From Bacteroidales bacterium (lineage in GTDB: Bacteria; Bacteroidota; Bacteroidia; Bacteroidales; UBA932): a DNA stretch of 64,000 nucleotides. The stretch covers positions 86,204 to 150,203 of the forward strand of contig JAFUZO010000042.1 of NCBI GenBank assembly GCA_017476575.1, written 5' to 3'. Below the pieces are notes generated by a model, which searched no databases, was not told where the DNA came from, and saw only the letters and a list, made by a program, of their open reading frames with translations. Positions 34,600 to 42,874 of the stretch are shown in pieces. Made by a program: the position numbers and the translations under genes. Numbering within the stretch: the stretch's first letter is position 1; each line of letters begins with the position of its first letter.

Positions 34600-36189
34600 A
34601 TGAGATTCTTCTTCAAGACCCTTTTACTCTCCCTTCCTGTGCTCGCCGTCGCCTGCACCAAAAGCCCCGTGGAGCAGGCTCTCGCACACTTGGACGAAGC
34701 CATCAGCAGGCGGGCCGACTACATTGCAGCGTTCGAGCGGGGCAACGATTCCCTGCGGCTGGAACTCGCTGCGGCGTATTCCGACAGTGCCCGTTGGGCA
34801 GCATCTGAGCGGCTCTACCAGTCCTACTACCATTACAGCATCGACTCGGCGGGGCACTATGTGGTGCGTATGCAGCGTTGGACAGCCTCTCCCCAGCAGG
34901 AGTTTCTTACCCGTCTGTCGGAGGTTCAGCTGCTCGCATGGTCGCATGACGAGGCCCGGGCACTTATGCTCTACGAATCTCTCGACACCTCTATCATAAT
35001 GGGGGACAGACAGCTGCGGGAGCGCTATCTTGCAAGGGGAATAGAGGTCTACAACAATCTCTCCCGCTTCCCTCGTTTTCTTGCCCAGCAGCAGGACTAT
35101 CCCGATTCGTTGCGCCGCCTGCGGGAAGAATATATAGCCATTGACACAGCTTCCTACTACGGACGCAAGGTGCTGGCGCAGCAGTTGAGGGACTCCGGAC
35201 ACTTGGAAGATGCGCTGGAACTCTTTATGGACAGCTACCGCCGTGCCGAAAAGACCGATTACCACGAACTCACCTCCATAGAGTACAATACTGCCATGCT
35301 CTACGGGCAACTGGAGAATGTGGATCAGAAGATAATATGGCTCTCACGCTCCGCAATAAGCGATTTTCGTGCTCCGAACCGGGATTTTCTCTCGCTCTAC
35401 GAGCTGGCGATGACGCTCTATGCAGGTGGCGACCTGAAGCGGGCCCGCCGTTACATCCGTATTCATTTCACCGATGTTCTCGCCGGGGATTTCCAAGCCC
35501 ATGTAATACGCTCGTCGCGGGCGCAGAACATGATTGCCGAGGCTTATATGCAGGCGGAGCATACCAAACGCATGGTGCTCATTATAAGCATAATAGGTCT
35601 TATCTTGCTGCTCGCCGTCATTCTCTGGCTCATGCATGTGTCGCGCAGACAGGCGCACAATCTCTCTGTGGCCAACCGGGCTCTTGAAGATGTCAATGCC
35701 GCGCTCGATTCCTCTAACCGCTCGCTTGCCGAGGCGAACAAAATCAAGGATAATTATGTGTTCCGCTACATGGATCTTAGCGTGAGCTATCTGGACAAGG
35801 TGGAGAGCTACCGGCATGTTCTCAGGCAGATAGCCAAGAACAAGGGCACGGATGCTCTCATGGCCGAACTGCGCAGGCCGTCGGAATACTCCGACTACAA
35901 GCGGTTCTACAAAGTTTTCGATCAGACTTTCCTCGGCATCTTCCCTCATTTTGTGGAAGATGTGAATGCACTGCTGCGGGAAGAGGCTCGTTTCGATGTG
36001 CCCGTGGGCAGCCGACTGCCCACAGAAATCCGCATACTCGCCGTAATAAAACTGGGAATCGACGACTCTCCCCGAATCGCCTCTTTCCTCAACTGTTCGC
36101 TCTCAACGGTTTATACCTATCGCGCCAAGCTACGCAACCTCGCCCTCTGCCCTAAGGACGAGTTCGAACTATGCATCAAGGCGCTATAG
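34600..36189 (+). CDS. Membrane-bound DUF6377-type transcriptional regulator
   Basis: 529 residues from MRFFFKTLLLSLPVLAVACT at 34600; the longer frame from 34543 lacks a signal. The N-terminal region (about 20-320) is periplasmic and TPR-like (YARGIEV-type helices such as LRERYLARGIEVYNNLSRF). A single membrane helix covers about 325-347 (MVLIISIIGLILLLAVILW). A coiled coil follows, then DUF6377 (YVFRYMDLSVSYLDKVESY) ending in a LuxR-like helix-turn-helix (TEIRILAVIKLGIDD; RIASFLNCSLSTVYTYRAKL). Proteins of this type are found beside SusCD loci. Divergent from the operon starting at 34311, it is the probable sensor-regulator, perhaps detecting substrate in the periplasm. Confidence 0.85.
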   Translation: MRFFFKTLLLSLPVLAVACTKSPVEQALAHLDEAISRRADYIAAFERGNDSLRLELAAAYSDSARWAASERLYQSYYHYSIDSAGHYVVRMQRWTASPQQEFLTRLSEVQLLAWSHDEARALMLYESLDTSIIMGDRQLRERYLARGIEVYNNLSRFPRFLAQQQDYPDSLRRLREEYIAIDTASYYGRKVLAQQLRDSGHLEDALELFMDSYRRAEKTDYHELTSIEYNTAMLYGQLENVDQKIIWLSRSAISDFRAPNRDFLSLYELAMTLYAGGDLKRARRYIRIHFTDVLAGDFQAHVIRSSRAQNMIAEAYMQAEHTKRMVLIISIIGLILLLAVILWLMHVSRRQAHNLSVANRALEDVNAALDSSNRSLAEANKIKDNYVFRYMDLSVSYLDKVESYRHVLRQIAKNKGTDALMAELRRPSEYSDYKRFYKVFDQTFLGIFPHFVEDVNALLREEARFDVPVGSRLPTEIRILAVIKLGIDDSPRIASFLNCSLSTVYTYRAKLRNLALCPKDEFELCIKAL

Positions 36190-36344
36190 AAAAAATTACA
36201 GCGCCACCACCGATGACGGTTTTCGTGGAGGGAAGGAATTGCCACCGTTCTGGACCTGTCCATCACCTCCAGATTACGAGGTAAGGCTCCTCCTTTCCCC
36301 GGCGAACCGTCGACAGGTCATAAATTGCTATCGTTCGTAGACTA
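36190..36344. other. Intergenic stretch without recognisable gene
   Basis: Between the regulator and the MITE-like element I see no gene, tRNA or clear promoter. Short open frames exist on both strands but none resembles a known protein. Confidence 0.4.
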
Positions 36345-36508
36345 AGAGTCTGTTTTGAAGTCATTCAACAGATTCTTTCTCGGTCTTTTTGGAATCTTTT
36401 TCCTGGTTCCTCAGTCAGATAGCCCCTGCCATCCTCCTTCAGATCCAGAAAAAAACTTCTCAAAAATCCCTGTATCAATAAAAATGTCCATCATTTAAAA
36501 CAGACTCT
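36345..36508. mobile_element. 164-bp MITE-like insertion-sequence remnant
   Basis: The ends are inverted repeats: AGAGTCTGTTTTGAA at 36345-36359 and TTTAAAACAGACTCT at 36494-36508 (14 of 15 match). Reading inwards from the right end on the minus strand, an ATG-initiated frame (MMDIFIDTGIFEKFFSGSEG) runs 26 residues to a stop, and an overlapping frame continues to a TGA beside the left repeat. This is what remains if most of a transposase gene is deleted between its ends. No target duplication is convincing. The element abuts the promoter of the DUF4419 gene. Confidence 0.7.
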
Positions 36509-36516
36509 AAAAAGTT

Positions 36517-36524
36517 TATCTTTG
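36517..36524 (+). promoter_or_regulatory. -7 element of the DUF4419 gene
   Basis: TATCTTTG begins nine bases beyond the right end of the MITE-like element and 72 bases before the chosen ATG (36589). The -33 position would fall inside the element's terminal repeat, so the insertion may have supplied or altered this promoter. Confidence 0.55.
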
Positions 36525-36588
36525 CAAGACCTCCTTTCGGGAAGGAGACAGAGATGCAAAAGAGATTTTGCATGAAGCACATGCGAAT

Positions 36589-38027
36589 ATGGAAAGAATC
36601 CTGTCGGCCGTCCTTTTTGCGACGTCAGCCTTGTACCTTGGCGCGCAAACGAATAGCCCCGTCCTGGTCCAGGAGCCGGGACGCATCACTTTTGCCGTCG
36701 ATGAAGTGGGACATTCCGCTGATCATTGCGGTTGGCACAGGGGTGGAAAGGAATTGGCGCAGGGCCTCCATTTGAATACGGAAGGAGATCTGTTTTCCGA
36801 CTGGAAGCCGACGCTTCTGGCTAATAGTTTTGCCGATGACGGCGACTTATACGATATCGGCGAAGATGTTCTGTTCCAGATGTTGCTGAAAGCATGGTGC
36901 CAGCATCGACCCGTCGTACTTGGTCCGGATGCCATCTGGCTGGTAATCTGCCAGCAGGTCAGTCATTGTATCCATGCGGATCCGCAGCAGTACAGGGACC
37001 TCCTGGTACGCCACGAAGGAAAGAAAGAGTTGAAGGTCAGGACAAGCGACCTGCTTTCAGAGCAGGCCGACTGGGCGGGACTCATGCCGGATTCACGTCC
37101 GAGATGGCCAAATATACGAACCATGATATCGTCACGACGCTCGTGGCTGATTTTTCCACTACGGGAACGGATGAACTGATTGCATCTGAAGTGACGCTGA
37201 TGGATGTCGTCAAACCGTACTTTGACTATACGGCAGTCTATGTGGTTTGCGGAATCCCGTCCATCACCCTTACAGGAACACCGGAGGACTGGCGCAAGGT
37301 GCTGGAAAAGACGCGGTCGCTCGAATCGTTGGGATTTGGCTGGTGGACATCGGACCTGGAACCGATCCTGGAAGAATTCGTCAAAGCCGCGGAAGGAAAT
37401 CCGGATTATTGGTTTTGGAAAGATATCGTAAAGAAAACCCGCCCCCGAACCATTCAAGGGCCAACTTGTTCCAAACGCCGTGTGAAACAAACAAAGTTCG
37501 AAGGCTGGCTCCTGAAGTTCTTCCCGTATGACAACGAGGGCCGCACACCGGCAGAAGTGACCCTTACACAGACCATGCTGCCGGAGACCCTGGCCGTGCC
37601 CTTCAAATACCAGGTCGTCACGTTGGACCACGTGGTCCTGAGCGAGACTTCGCTGGAACTGGTGGCGGGCATTGTCGGCGTTCAGGAAGATGATATAACA
37701 TTTCAAATGACTCCGAAGATAGGATGGTTCGTCCGGACTGTGAGAAACAGTGAGACCAGCGAGGCAATCGTGGACAATCCAGATTCAGTCGTTGTCAGTT
37801 CGGGGCCCTTGGGCTTACCCGCCCACATAGGTTCGGCCTCAGGATTGACGATGGATTCTTCTGTCAGGTATTGGGACGAAGGGCCTTTGTCTTTGGCAGA
37901 CCTTTCAACAAGAGGGAGTGAGTTGCCCGTAATTTCAGAGTTCGAATATGGCATCTCCTGGAAGACGAGGAGCCGAAAAATCGGGAAAATACCCTTATCC
38001 GCATCCCTGATTCCCGCAGCTATATGA
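36589..38027 (+). pseudogene. DUF4419 protein gene with one-base frameshift
   Basis: Starts MERILSAVLFATSALYLGAQ at 36589 (signal peptide) and reads LFQMLLKAWCQHRPVVLGPD then AIWLVICQQVSHCIHADPQQ, the N-terminal half of DUF4419. Near 37085 the frame breaks: DWAGLM is followed in another frame by AGFTSEMAKYTNHDIVTTLV. One missing base (restoring LIAGFTSEM) would join them. The second half (YTAVYVVCGIPSITLTGTPE; LEPILEEFVKAAEGNPDYWF; FEGWLLKFFPYDNEGRTPAE) is well conserved up to about 37735. After that the text (to the stop at 38027) no longer resembles the family. A sequencing error could explain the frameshift but not the altered tail. Confidence 0.75.
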
Positions 38028-38119
38028 ATCCCTTCGCATCATGGGTTCATCCCGATTTCAGGACGCCGGAAATGCTTCGGTACATCCAAACAGGATTTGG
38101 GCCTATCTTTATTAGATAA
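37931..38119 (+). pseudogene. Orphan C-terminal coding fragment
   Basis: In a third frame, overlapping the tail of the DUF4419 pseudogene, about 60 codons read VRIWHLLEDEEPKNREN then TLIRIPDSRSYMNPFASWVH and PDFRTPEMLRYIQTGFGPIF before TAA at 38117-38119. The composition looks like real protein (balanced charge, no low-complexity bias), but there is no start and I do not recognise the family. It may be the 3' remnant of a second gene joined to DUF4419 by a deletion, or DUF4419's own C-terminus after a second frameshift. Confidence 0.4.
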
Positions 38120-38149
38120 GGAATCGCATGTTCCATTCTCCCCTATAAC

Positions 38150-38179
38150 AAAGAAAACCGCCGCTGTGCAAAGCGCCGG
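38150..38179 (-). terminator. Rho-independent terminator of the tRNA transcript
   Basis: On the minus strand an 8-bp stem with one mismatch (CCGGCGCT/AGCGGCGG, loop TTGCAC; plus-strand 38158-38179) is followed by TTTTCTTT (38157-38150). It lies about 70 bases downstream of tRNA-Met and in the correct orientation. Confidence 0.65.
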
Positions 38180-38250
38180 AGAGGTATATAGTGTGTTTCT
38201 TTGGACGTAAGTGGCTTCGTACTTGCCAGCTTACATATTATGTCTTGGAG

Positions 38251-38324
38251 TAGCGGGAGTGGGTCACGATCCCACGACCTCCGGATTATGAATCCGACGC
38301 TCTAACCAGCTGAGCTACCCCGCC
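38251..38324 (-). tRNA. tRNA-Met (CAT), elongator type
   Basis: 74 bases on the minus strand: acceptor GGCGGGG/TCCCGCT with two G-T pairs, D-stem GCTC/GAGC, anticodon stem TCGGA/TCCGG, loop TTCATAA with anticodon CAT and A37, T-stem GTGGG/CCCAC. The T-loop reads ATCGTGA rather than TTCRANN, which is unusual but all stems are sound. The D-stem differs from initiator tRNA. CCA is not encoded. It is transcribed behind tRNA-Gln from one promoter. Confidence 0.88.
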
Positions 38325-38419
38325 ATCATAACCCCGCGGGGTTTTGAGGCTGATAATCCGGGAAGTGTGCGTAAATACTGTGCGTAATTTCGTAACCCCT
38401 TGATTACCAATGTAAATTG

Positions 38420-38490
38420 TTGAGATAGAAGGATTCGAACCCTCACTGACAGAGCCAGAATCTGTAGTGCTACCATTACACCATATCTCA
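38420..38490 (-). tRNA. tRNA-Gln (CTG)
   Basis: 71 bases on the minus strand: acceptor TGAGATA/TATCTCA, anticodon stem ACAGA/TCTGT, loop TTCTGGC with anticodon CTG, T-arm GAGGGTTCGAATCCTTC. The weak first base pair (T-A) is typical of tRNA-Gln. It is first in the two-tRNA unit. Confidence 0.93.
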
Positions 38491-38512
38491 ATGGTTCCCG
38501 AAATCGGGAATG

Positions 38513-38542
38513 CAAAGGTAAGACTTTTTTCGGAATCTCCAA
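38513..38542 (-). promoter_or_regulatory. Promoter of the tRNA-Gln/tRNA-Met unit
   Basis: On the minus strand TTG (38542-38540), 19 bases, then TACCTTTG (38520-38513) form a full Bacteroidota promoter; tRNA-Gln begins 22 bases downstream. Confidence 0.8.
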
Positions 38543-38588
38543 TAATAATTCTGAAAAAGTTAGGGAGGGATGGGGGCTTCCAGCCCGG

Positions 38589-39206
38589 TCAGAAGCCGAT
38601 GCCACCGCCGATGAAGCCGCCCTGGCCGCGGAAACCGCCCGGGCCACCCGCGCCGTGGCCGCCAGGCCCTCCAGGACCCGTCCGTCCGCCCGGGCCTTGC
38701 TGCTGCTCCTGCAGGGATTCGCGCCGTTTGCGTTCGTCCTTGCGGTAGGCCTTGAACTGTTTCTTGTCGAGGATGTCCTTGAGGGCGGTCTCGTACTCCT
38801 TGCGGTCGGCCTCCTGCTGCTCCACCTTCGCCTGCCTCTCGGCTCTCCGCTGTTCCCGCTTCTCGAAGAACGCTTGGCGTTCGGCTTCGCTCATGTTTTG
38901 GAAATCCGGCCTTTCGCGCCGACGGCCTTGTCCGGCGGCCTCTTCCTGTCCCGGTTTCATGTCCGGCGTCGGTGCCGGGCCGAAATCGATCCGCCCGGCA
39001 TACCGGAGGTTGAGTTCGAAGACCTGCGCCTCCTGTTCAGGGGTGAGGCCATAGGCCTCGACCATCTCTTGGGTACGGGTCAGGGCCGCGAGGGTGTCGG
39101 CGACCGGCTCCCGGGCCGGTTCGGTTTCCGGGTGCTCCTGCGCCTGCAAGGGCAGCCCTGCGAGCAGCATCATCGCTGCCATTCCTGCTAATCGGTTCAT
39201 ATCCAT
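38589..39206 (-). CDS. DUF4890-like exported protein with glycine-rich tail
   Basis: 205 residues with a signal peptide (MAAMMLLAGLPLQAQ). Two helical segments, with VEAYGLTPEQEAQVFELNLR and EYETALKDILDKKQFKAYRK, match the paired 'LTPEQ...L' pattern of Bacteroidota DUF4890 proteins, which resemble the periplasmic Spy/CpxP stress chaperones. Between them is a strongly charged stretch (EAERQAFFEKREQRRAERQA), likely coiled coil. The last 40 residues are low-complexity GGPGG/GGFRGQGG repeats. A periplasmic chaperone or metal-responsive role is inferred from the family. The next gene upstream (ispF) is 43 bases away and may be cotranscribed. Confidence 0.75.
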   Translation of the reverse strand: MDMNRLAGMAAMMLLAGLPLQAQEHPETEPAREPVADTLAALTRTQEMVEAYGLTPEQEAQVFELNLRYAGRIDFGPAPTPDMKPGQEEAAGQGRRRERPDFQNMSEAERQAFFEKREQRRAERQAKVEQQEADRKEYETALKDILDKKQFKAYRKDERKRRESLQEQQQGPGGRTGPGGPGGHGAGGPGGFRGQGGFIGGGIGF

Positions 39207-39249
39207 TCTTTTGAATCCAGATAATCAGACACGCGCCGTCCCAAGAGGT

Positions 39250-39756
39250 TTAATCCTTCGCCGGGATTCCATCCGGAGCGGTGCCGACCAGGAGGGCGGT
39301 CGCCCAGACTTCGCAGCCTTCGCCGCGGCCGACGAAGCCGAGGCGTTCGGTAGTGGTCGCCTTGACGGACACCCGGTCGGTCCCGCAGCCGAGAAGGGAT
39401 GCGAGCGTGGAACGCATGGCCAGGAGATGCGGAGCCAGTTTGGGACGCTGCAGGGCGATGGTGATGTCCACGTTGCCGACCTGCCAGCCGAGCGCACGGA
39501 CCCGGTCGACGACCTTCCCGAGCAGGATCTTGCTGTCCACTCCCTTCCAGGTGTCGTCGGTGTCCGGGAACAGGTGACCGATGTCGCCGAGGGCGAGGGC
39601 TCCGAGCAGGGCATCGCATAGGGCATGGATGGCCACATCGCCGTCCGAGTGGGCTACGAAGCCGTTTTCCGAGGGAATCCGCACGCCGCCAAGCCACATC
39701 GGAAGCCCCGGCGCCAGGGCGTGCACATCATATCCGTTACCGATCCTGATATCCAT
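39250..39756 (-). CDS. ispF: 2-C-methyl-D-erythritol 2,4-cyclodiphosphate synthase
   Basis: 168 residues. Catalyses cyclisation of CDP-methylerythritol 2-phosphate in the non-mevalonate isoprenoid pathway. The metal site is clear: GYDVHAL (Asp10, His12) and [20 protein letters not shown] with the third ligand His; [15 protein letters not shown] and [20 protein letters not shown] are the other signatures. Length equals the family norm and nothing is missing. It has its own -7 box at 39776-39783. Confidence 0.97.
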   Translation of the reverse strand: MDIRIGNGYDVHALAPGLPMWLGGVRIPSENGFVAHSDGDVAIHALCDALLGALALGDIGHLFPDTDDTWKGVDSKILLGKVVDRVRALGWQVGNVDITIALQRPKLAPHLLAMRSTLASLLGCGTDRVSVKATTTERLGFVGRGEGCEVWATALLVGTAPDGIPAKD

Positions 39757-39775
39757 GACAAGTCTGATTTACAGG

Positions 39776-39783
39776 CAAAGATA
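39776..39783 (-). promoter_or_regulatory. -7 element of ispF
   Basis: TATCTTTG on the minus strand, 19 bases before the ispF ATG (39756). No clear -33 TTG is at the expected distance. Confidence 0.65.
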
Positions 39784-40261
39784 CGGAAGTTTCCGGAAAT
39801 ACCCTCCGGATTCCGGAGCTGAAAGCCCAGGACAAGAAGTGGCAGGAGTCTGCAAAGACCGTCCCAAGCAGCGGAACCTACCGGTCGACAAATGCTTCCG
39901 CAGAATCGCTCAACTCCAAACTAAAAGGTCCCTGACATGCACCCTATCGTCGCCGGTATCGACGGCCTTGAAAAGAATCTGGCACTCTCGATGCGGGCCA
40001 GATTGAACATCTCGTGAGCCATCCTTTCCACGGCCAGGCCGCCTGGCCATCGGAAACTTTCCGGGCGCTCGTTCGGGAGAAGGTCATGAGATTCTTGCGT
40101 TTGCCCATAAAAATGGATTCGATCCATGCCGCTGATGACTATCCGGACCGGCAAGGCATGCTCGTCTCCTACGATGAGGGGGAGCGGAGGGAATCGAGAT
40201 GTTGCCGGCGTGGATGTGGGCACTTGGGATGAAGGGTCGGCCAAGTTTCCGGAAAAAACTG
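39784..40261. other. 478-base intergenic region, no supported gene
   Basis: Open frames exist on both strands (for example minus 39921-40244, 107 codons, and plus 40014-40232), but neither has a recognisable motif, signal or ribosome-binding context, and they overlap each other. The right end merges into the promoter region of the AraC-type regulator, where TATCTTTA at 40262-40269 is a plausible -7 box. The region may hold a decayed gene. Confidence 0.35.
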
Positions 40262-40276
40262 TATCTTTACAGACCT

Positions 40277-41446
40277 ATGGTCCGACTGCTGCTCATCGCC
40301 GATTTTACGGAACAGTTTCCTTACAAGCTGCTCCGGGGGGTGCTGGATTATTCCCGGACGACCGAACCGTGGGCAGTGAGCAAGATGCCTCTTGCCTTCA
40401 AGGAGAAGTACGGGATGGAGGCGGTGGCCCACTGGGCACTCAAGTGGCAGGCGGACGTGGTCATCGGCCAGTTCGAAGAGGGAGAGGAGGTCTCCCTGCT
40501 CACCCGGCATGGCATTGTTGTCATCGCCAAGAGTTACAAGACCCGGTCCTCTACCCTGCCCGGTATCGTGACCGACGACCTGCTGATCGGCCGGATGGCG
40601 GCGGAACATTTCTTGTCCAAAGGTTTCCGGAACTTCGCCTTCTTCGGCTACCCTGATGTCTGCTGGTCGGACGGCCGGTGCCGGGGATTCCGGGTGGCGG
40701 TCACCGAGGCCGGATACGGCAACCGGTTCCACCTGTACGACAGCCAGCAGATCGACAACCTGTGGTATTACGAGTCCGCCCGGCTGGAACAATGGCTTCG
40801 GTCCCTCCCCGTCCCGACCGCCGTCCTCTCCTGCGACGACAACCAGGGAAACGTGCTCGTCGACGCCTGCAACATCGCCGGCCTCCGGATTCCCTTCGAC
40901 ATCGCGGTGCTCGGGGTGGACAACGACGAAGTGCTCTGCAACCTGTCCGTCCCCAACCTTTCCAGCATCCAGGTCGACATCGAGCGCGGCGGCTACGAGG
41001 TCGCGGCGCTGGCAGAACGCCTGCTGCACCATCCCGATGCTCCCCGGGAAGACATTGTCCTGCATCCGCTGACGGTCGTGGGCCGGGCCAGTTCGACCGT
41101 CTTCGCCACCGAGGACCCCGACATCCTGAAGGCCCTCCATTTCATCCACCAGAACGTGGACCGGCGCATCGGCGTCGAAGACCTGCTCACCCATGTGCCG
41201 CTTTCGCGCCGCCTGCTGGAGATCCGTTTCCGGAAGGCGACCGGCGATTCGGTCTACAACTACATCTCCCGCCAACGGGTGGAGCGTTTCGCCCAACTCC
41301 TGATGGAGGGTAACGACCCGATCATCGACATCGCCGCCCGCATGGACGAACCGGACACCAAGACCCTTTCCCGCCGTTTCAAAGAGTTCAAGGGGTGCAC
41401 CCCGTCGCAGTTCCGCGCCCGAAGATTGCGCAAAATTGGAAAATAA
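40277..41446 (+). CDS. XylR-type transcription factor (LacI-like sensor + AraC HTH)
   Basis: 389 residues from ATG 40277, eight bases after a TATCTTTA -7-like sequence; the upstream in-frame extension is not supported. Residues about 1-270 are a periplasmic-binding-protein-like sensor (LLLIADFTEQFPYKLLRGVL; GVDNDEVLCNLSVPNLSSIQ). Residues about 285-385 are a double helix-turn-helix AraC domain (LLTHVPLSRRLLEIRFRKAT; IIDIAARMDEPDTKTLSRRF). XylR-type factors bind a free sugar and activate adjacent catabolic genes. It immediately precedes the operator-like palindrome and the transporter operon, so it probably controls them. Confidence 0.92.
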   Translation: MVRLLLIADFTEQFPYKLLRGVLDYSRTTEPWAVSKMPLAFKEKYGMEAVAHWALKWQADVVIGQFEEGEEVSLLTRHGIVVIAKSYKTRSSTLPGIVTDDLLIGRMAAEHFLSKGFRNFAFFGYPDVCWSDGRCRGFRVAVTEAGYGNRFHLYDSQQIDNLWYYESARLEQWLRSLPVPTAVLSCDDNQGNVLVDACNIAGLRIPFDIAVLGVDNDEVLCNLSVPNLSSIQVDIERGGYEVAALAERLLHHPDAPREDIVLHPLTVVGRASSTVFATEDPDILKALHFIHQNVDRRIGVEDLLTHVPLSRRLLEIRFRKATGDSVYNYISRQRVERFAQLLMEGNDPIIDIAARMDEPDTKTLSRRFKEFKGCTPSQFRARRLRKIGK

Positions 41447-41453
41447 ATACGTA

Positions 41454-41478
41454 ATTTCAGAACCGAACCTTCTGAAAT
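41454..41478. promoter_or_regulatory. Operator-like palindrome before the transporter operon
   Basis: A perfect inverted repeat ATTTCAGAA-N7-TTCTGAAAT. It covers the -33 region of the promoter whose -7 box is at 41484-41491, and a further half-like site TTTCAGA lies at 41493-41499. Position and symmetry suggest a binding site for the XylR-type regulator encoded just upstream. Confidence 0.65.
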
Positions 41479-41483
41479 CTCCC

Positions 41484-41491
41484 TACTTTTG
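41484..41491 (+). promoter_or_regulatory. -7 element of the HexNAc-locus operon
   Basis: TACTTTTG matches TAnnTTTG, 54 bases before the transporter ATG. There is no -33 TTG; the palindrome occupies that place, consistent with activator dependence. Confidence 0.65.
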
Positions 41492-41545
41492 TTTCAGACA
41501 CTAAAGCAGGGCGGCATCGCCAGCCCATAACCATAGCAAGACGAG

Positions 41546-42835
41546 ATGAACGCCAAAGGCTCATATTATTTCTCCCTGGCCCTGCTCGGAGGCCTGTTCT
41601 TCGTATTCGGCCTGGTTTCGTGGGTGAATTCCATCCTCGTACCGTATTTCAAGGTGGCCTGCGACCTGCACACGGATGTGCAGGGCTATCTGGTCACGTT
41701 CGCCTTCTATATCGCCTACCTGGTGATGACCATCCCGGCCTCGGCCTTTCTGGGGCGGGTCGGATTCAAGCGCGGTGTCCAGTACGGACTCTGGCTGCTC
41801 GCCCTCGGCGCCCTGCTGTTCGTCCCGGCTGCCCTTGCCCGCACCTTCGCCCTGTTCCTCGTCGCCCTCTTCACCATGGGAACGGCCCTGGCCATCCTCC
41901 AGACGGCGGCCAACCCCTTCGTGACCATCATCGGCCCCCGGGAGAGCGCAGCCCGGCGGATCAGCATCATGGGTATCTGCAACAAGTTCGCCGGTATCGT
42001 CGCCCCGCTCCTCTTCGCGGCCGTGGTTATCCATCCCGAGGACCGGACCACGATGGACCTTGTGGCCTCCGGAGCCCTGACCGGGGCGGCGAAGGAGGCG
42101 GCCCTCGACGCCATGATCCGGAGCGTCATCCCGCCCTACGCCGTCCTGGCCGTCCTCCTCGTGCTCTTCGGCTGGGGCTTCTACCGCTCCTCCCTGCCGG
42201 ACCTGCATCCCGACAAGGAGAATGCTTCTGCTGGCGGGCAGGACCGCCGCAGCGTGCTGTCCTATCCCTACCTCGTGCTCGGCGTCCTGGCGCTGTTCGC
42301 CCATGTCGGCTCCCAGCAGATCTCCATCAGCACCATCATCGACTACGCAGGTACCATGGGTATCGACCTTGTCGCCGCAAAGGTCTTCCCGTCCTACACC
42401 CTGGCCTGCATCATGGGCGGCTACCTGATCGGAGTCGTCCTGATTCCACGCTACCTGTCCCAACAGAAGGCCCTGCTCCTCTGCACCGTCGCGGGCCTCG
42501 TCCTGTCCTGCCTCGTGCTTTTCGCCCATGGAACGGTGCATTTCGCCGGGTTCGACGCCGACCTCTCCATCTGGATGCTGGTGCTGCTGGGCATCCCGAA
42601 CTCGCTGATCTACGCCGGCATCTGGCCGCTCGCCATCCGGGGACTCGGCCGCTGGACCTCCCTCGGCTCCTCCCTCCTGGTCATGGCCCTCTGCGGCAAT
42701 GCCGTCCTTTCCCTGCTGTACGGCTTCGAGGCCGACCGTCTCGGCCGCCACGACGCCTACTGGCTCCTGATTCCCTGTTTCCTGTACATGGTCTTCTACG
42801 CGGTGTACGGGCATAAGATTGAACATTGGAAATGA
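41546..42835 (+). CDS. Sugar MFS transporter (FucP/NagP-like)
   Basis: 429 residues with about 12 membrane helices. SLALLGGLFFVFGLVSWVNS and LVPYFKVACDLHTDVQGYLV at the N-terminus and LQTAANPFVTIIGPRESAAR in helix 4-5 are signatures of the fucose/glucose/N-acetylglucosamine:proton symporter family. Given nagB and a GH20 hexosaminidase downstream, N-acetylglucosamine (NagP) is the most likely cargo, but sequence alone cannot separate it from fucose or glucose. It is the first gene of the operon behind the palindrome-containing promoter and sits in the inner membrane. Confidence 0.88.
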   Translation: MNAKGSYYFSLALLGGLFFVFGLVSWVNSILVPYFKVACDLHTDVQGYLVTFAFYIAYLVMTIPASAFLGRVGFKRGVQYGLWLLALGALLFVPAALARTFALFLVALFTMGTALAILQTAANPFVTIIGPRESAARRISIMGICNKFAGIVAPLLFAAVVIHPEDRTTMDLVASGALTGAAKEAALDAMIRSVIPPYAVLAVLLVLFGWGFYRSSLPDLHPDKENASAGGQDRRSVLSYPYLVLGVLALFAHVGSQQISISTIIDYAGTMGIDLVAAKVFPSYTLACIMGGYLIGVVLIPRYLSQQKALLLCTVAGLVLSCLVLFAHGTVHFAGFDADLSIWMLVLLGIPNSLIYAGIWPLAIRGLGRWTSLGSSLLVMALCGNAVLSLLYGFEADRLGRHDAYWLLIPCFLYMVFYAVYGHKIEHWK

Positions 42836-42874
42836 CACTTCCCGGACCGCCCCGGGGAGCAAAGACAACCTGCC

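Noticed and set aside
39921..40244. 107-codon minus-strand frame between ispF and the XylR-type gene
   Set aside because: No motif or initiation context, and a competing plus-strand frame of equal quality; left as unassigned intergenic DNA.
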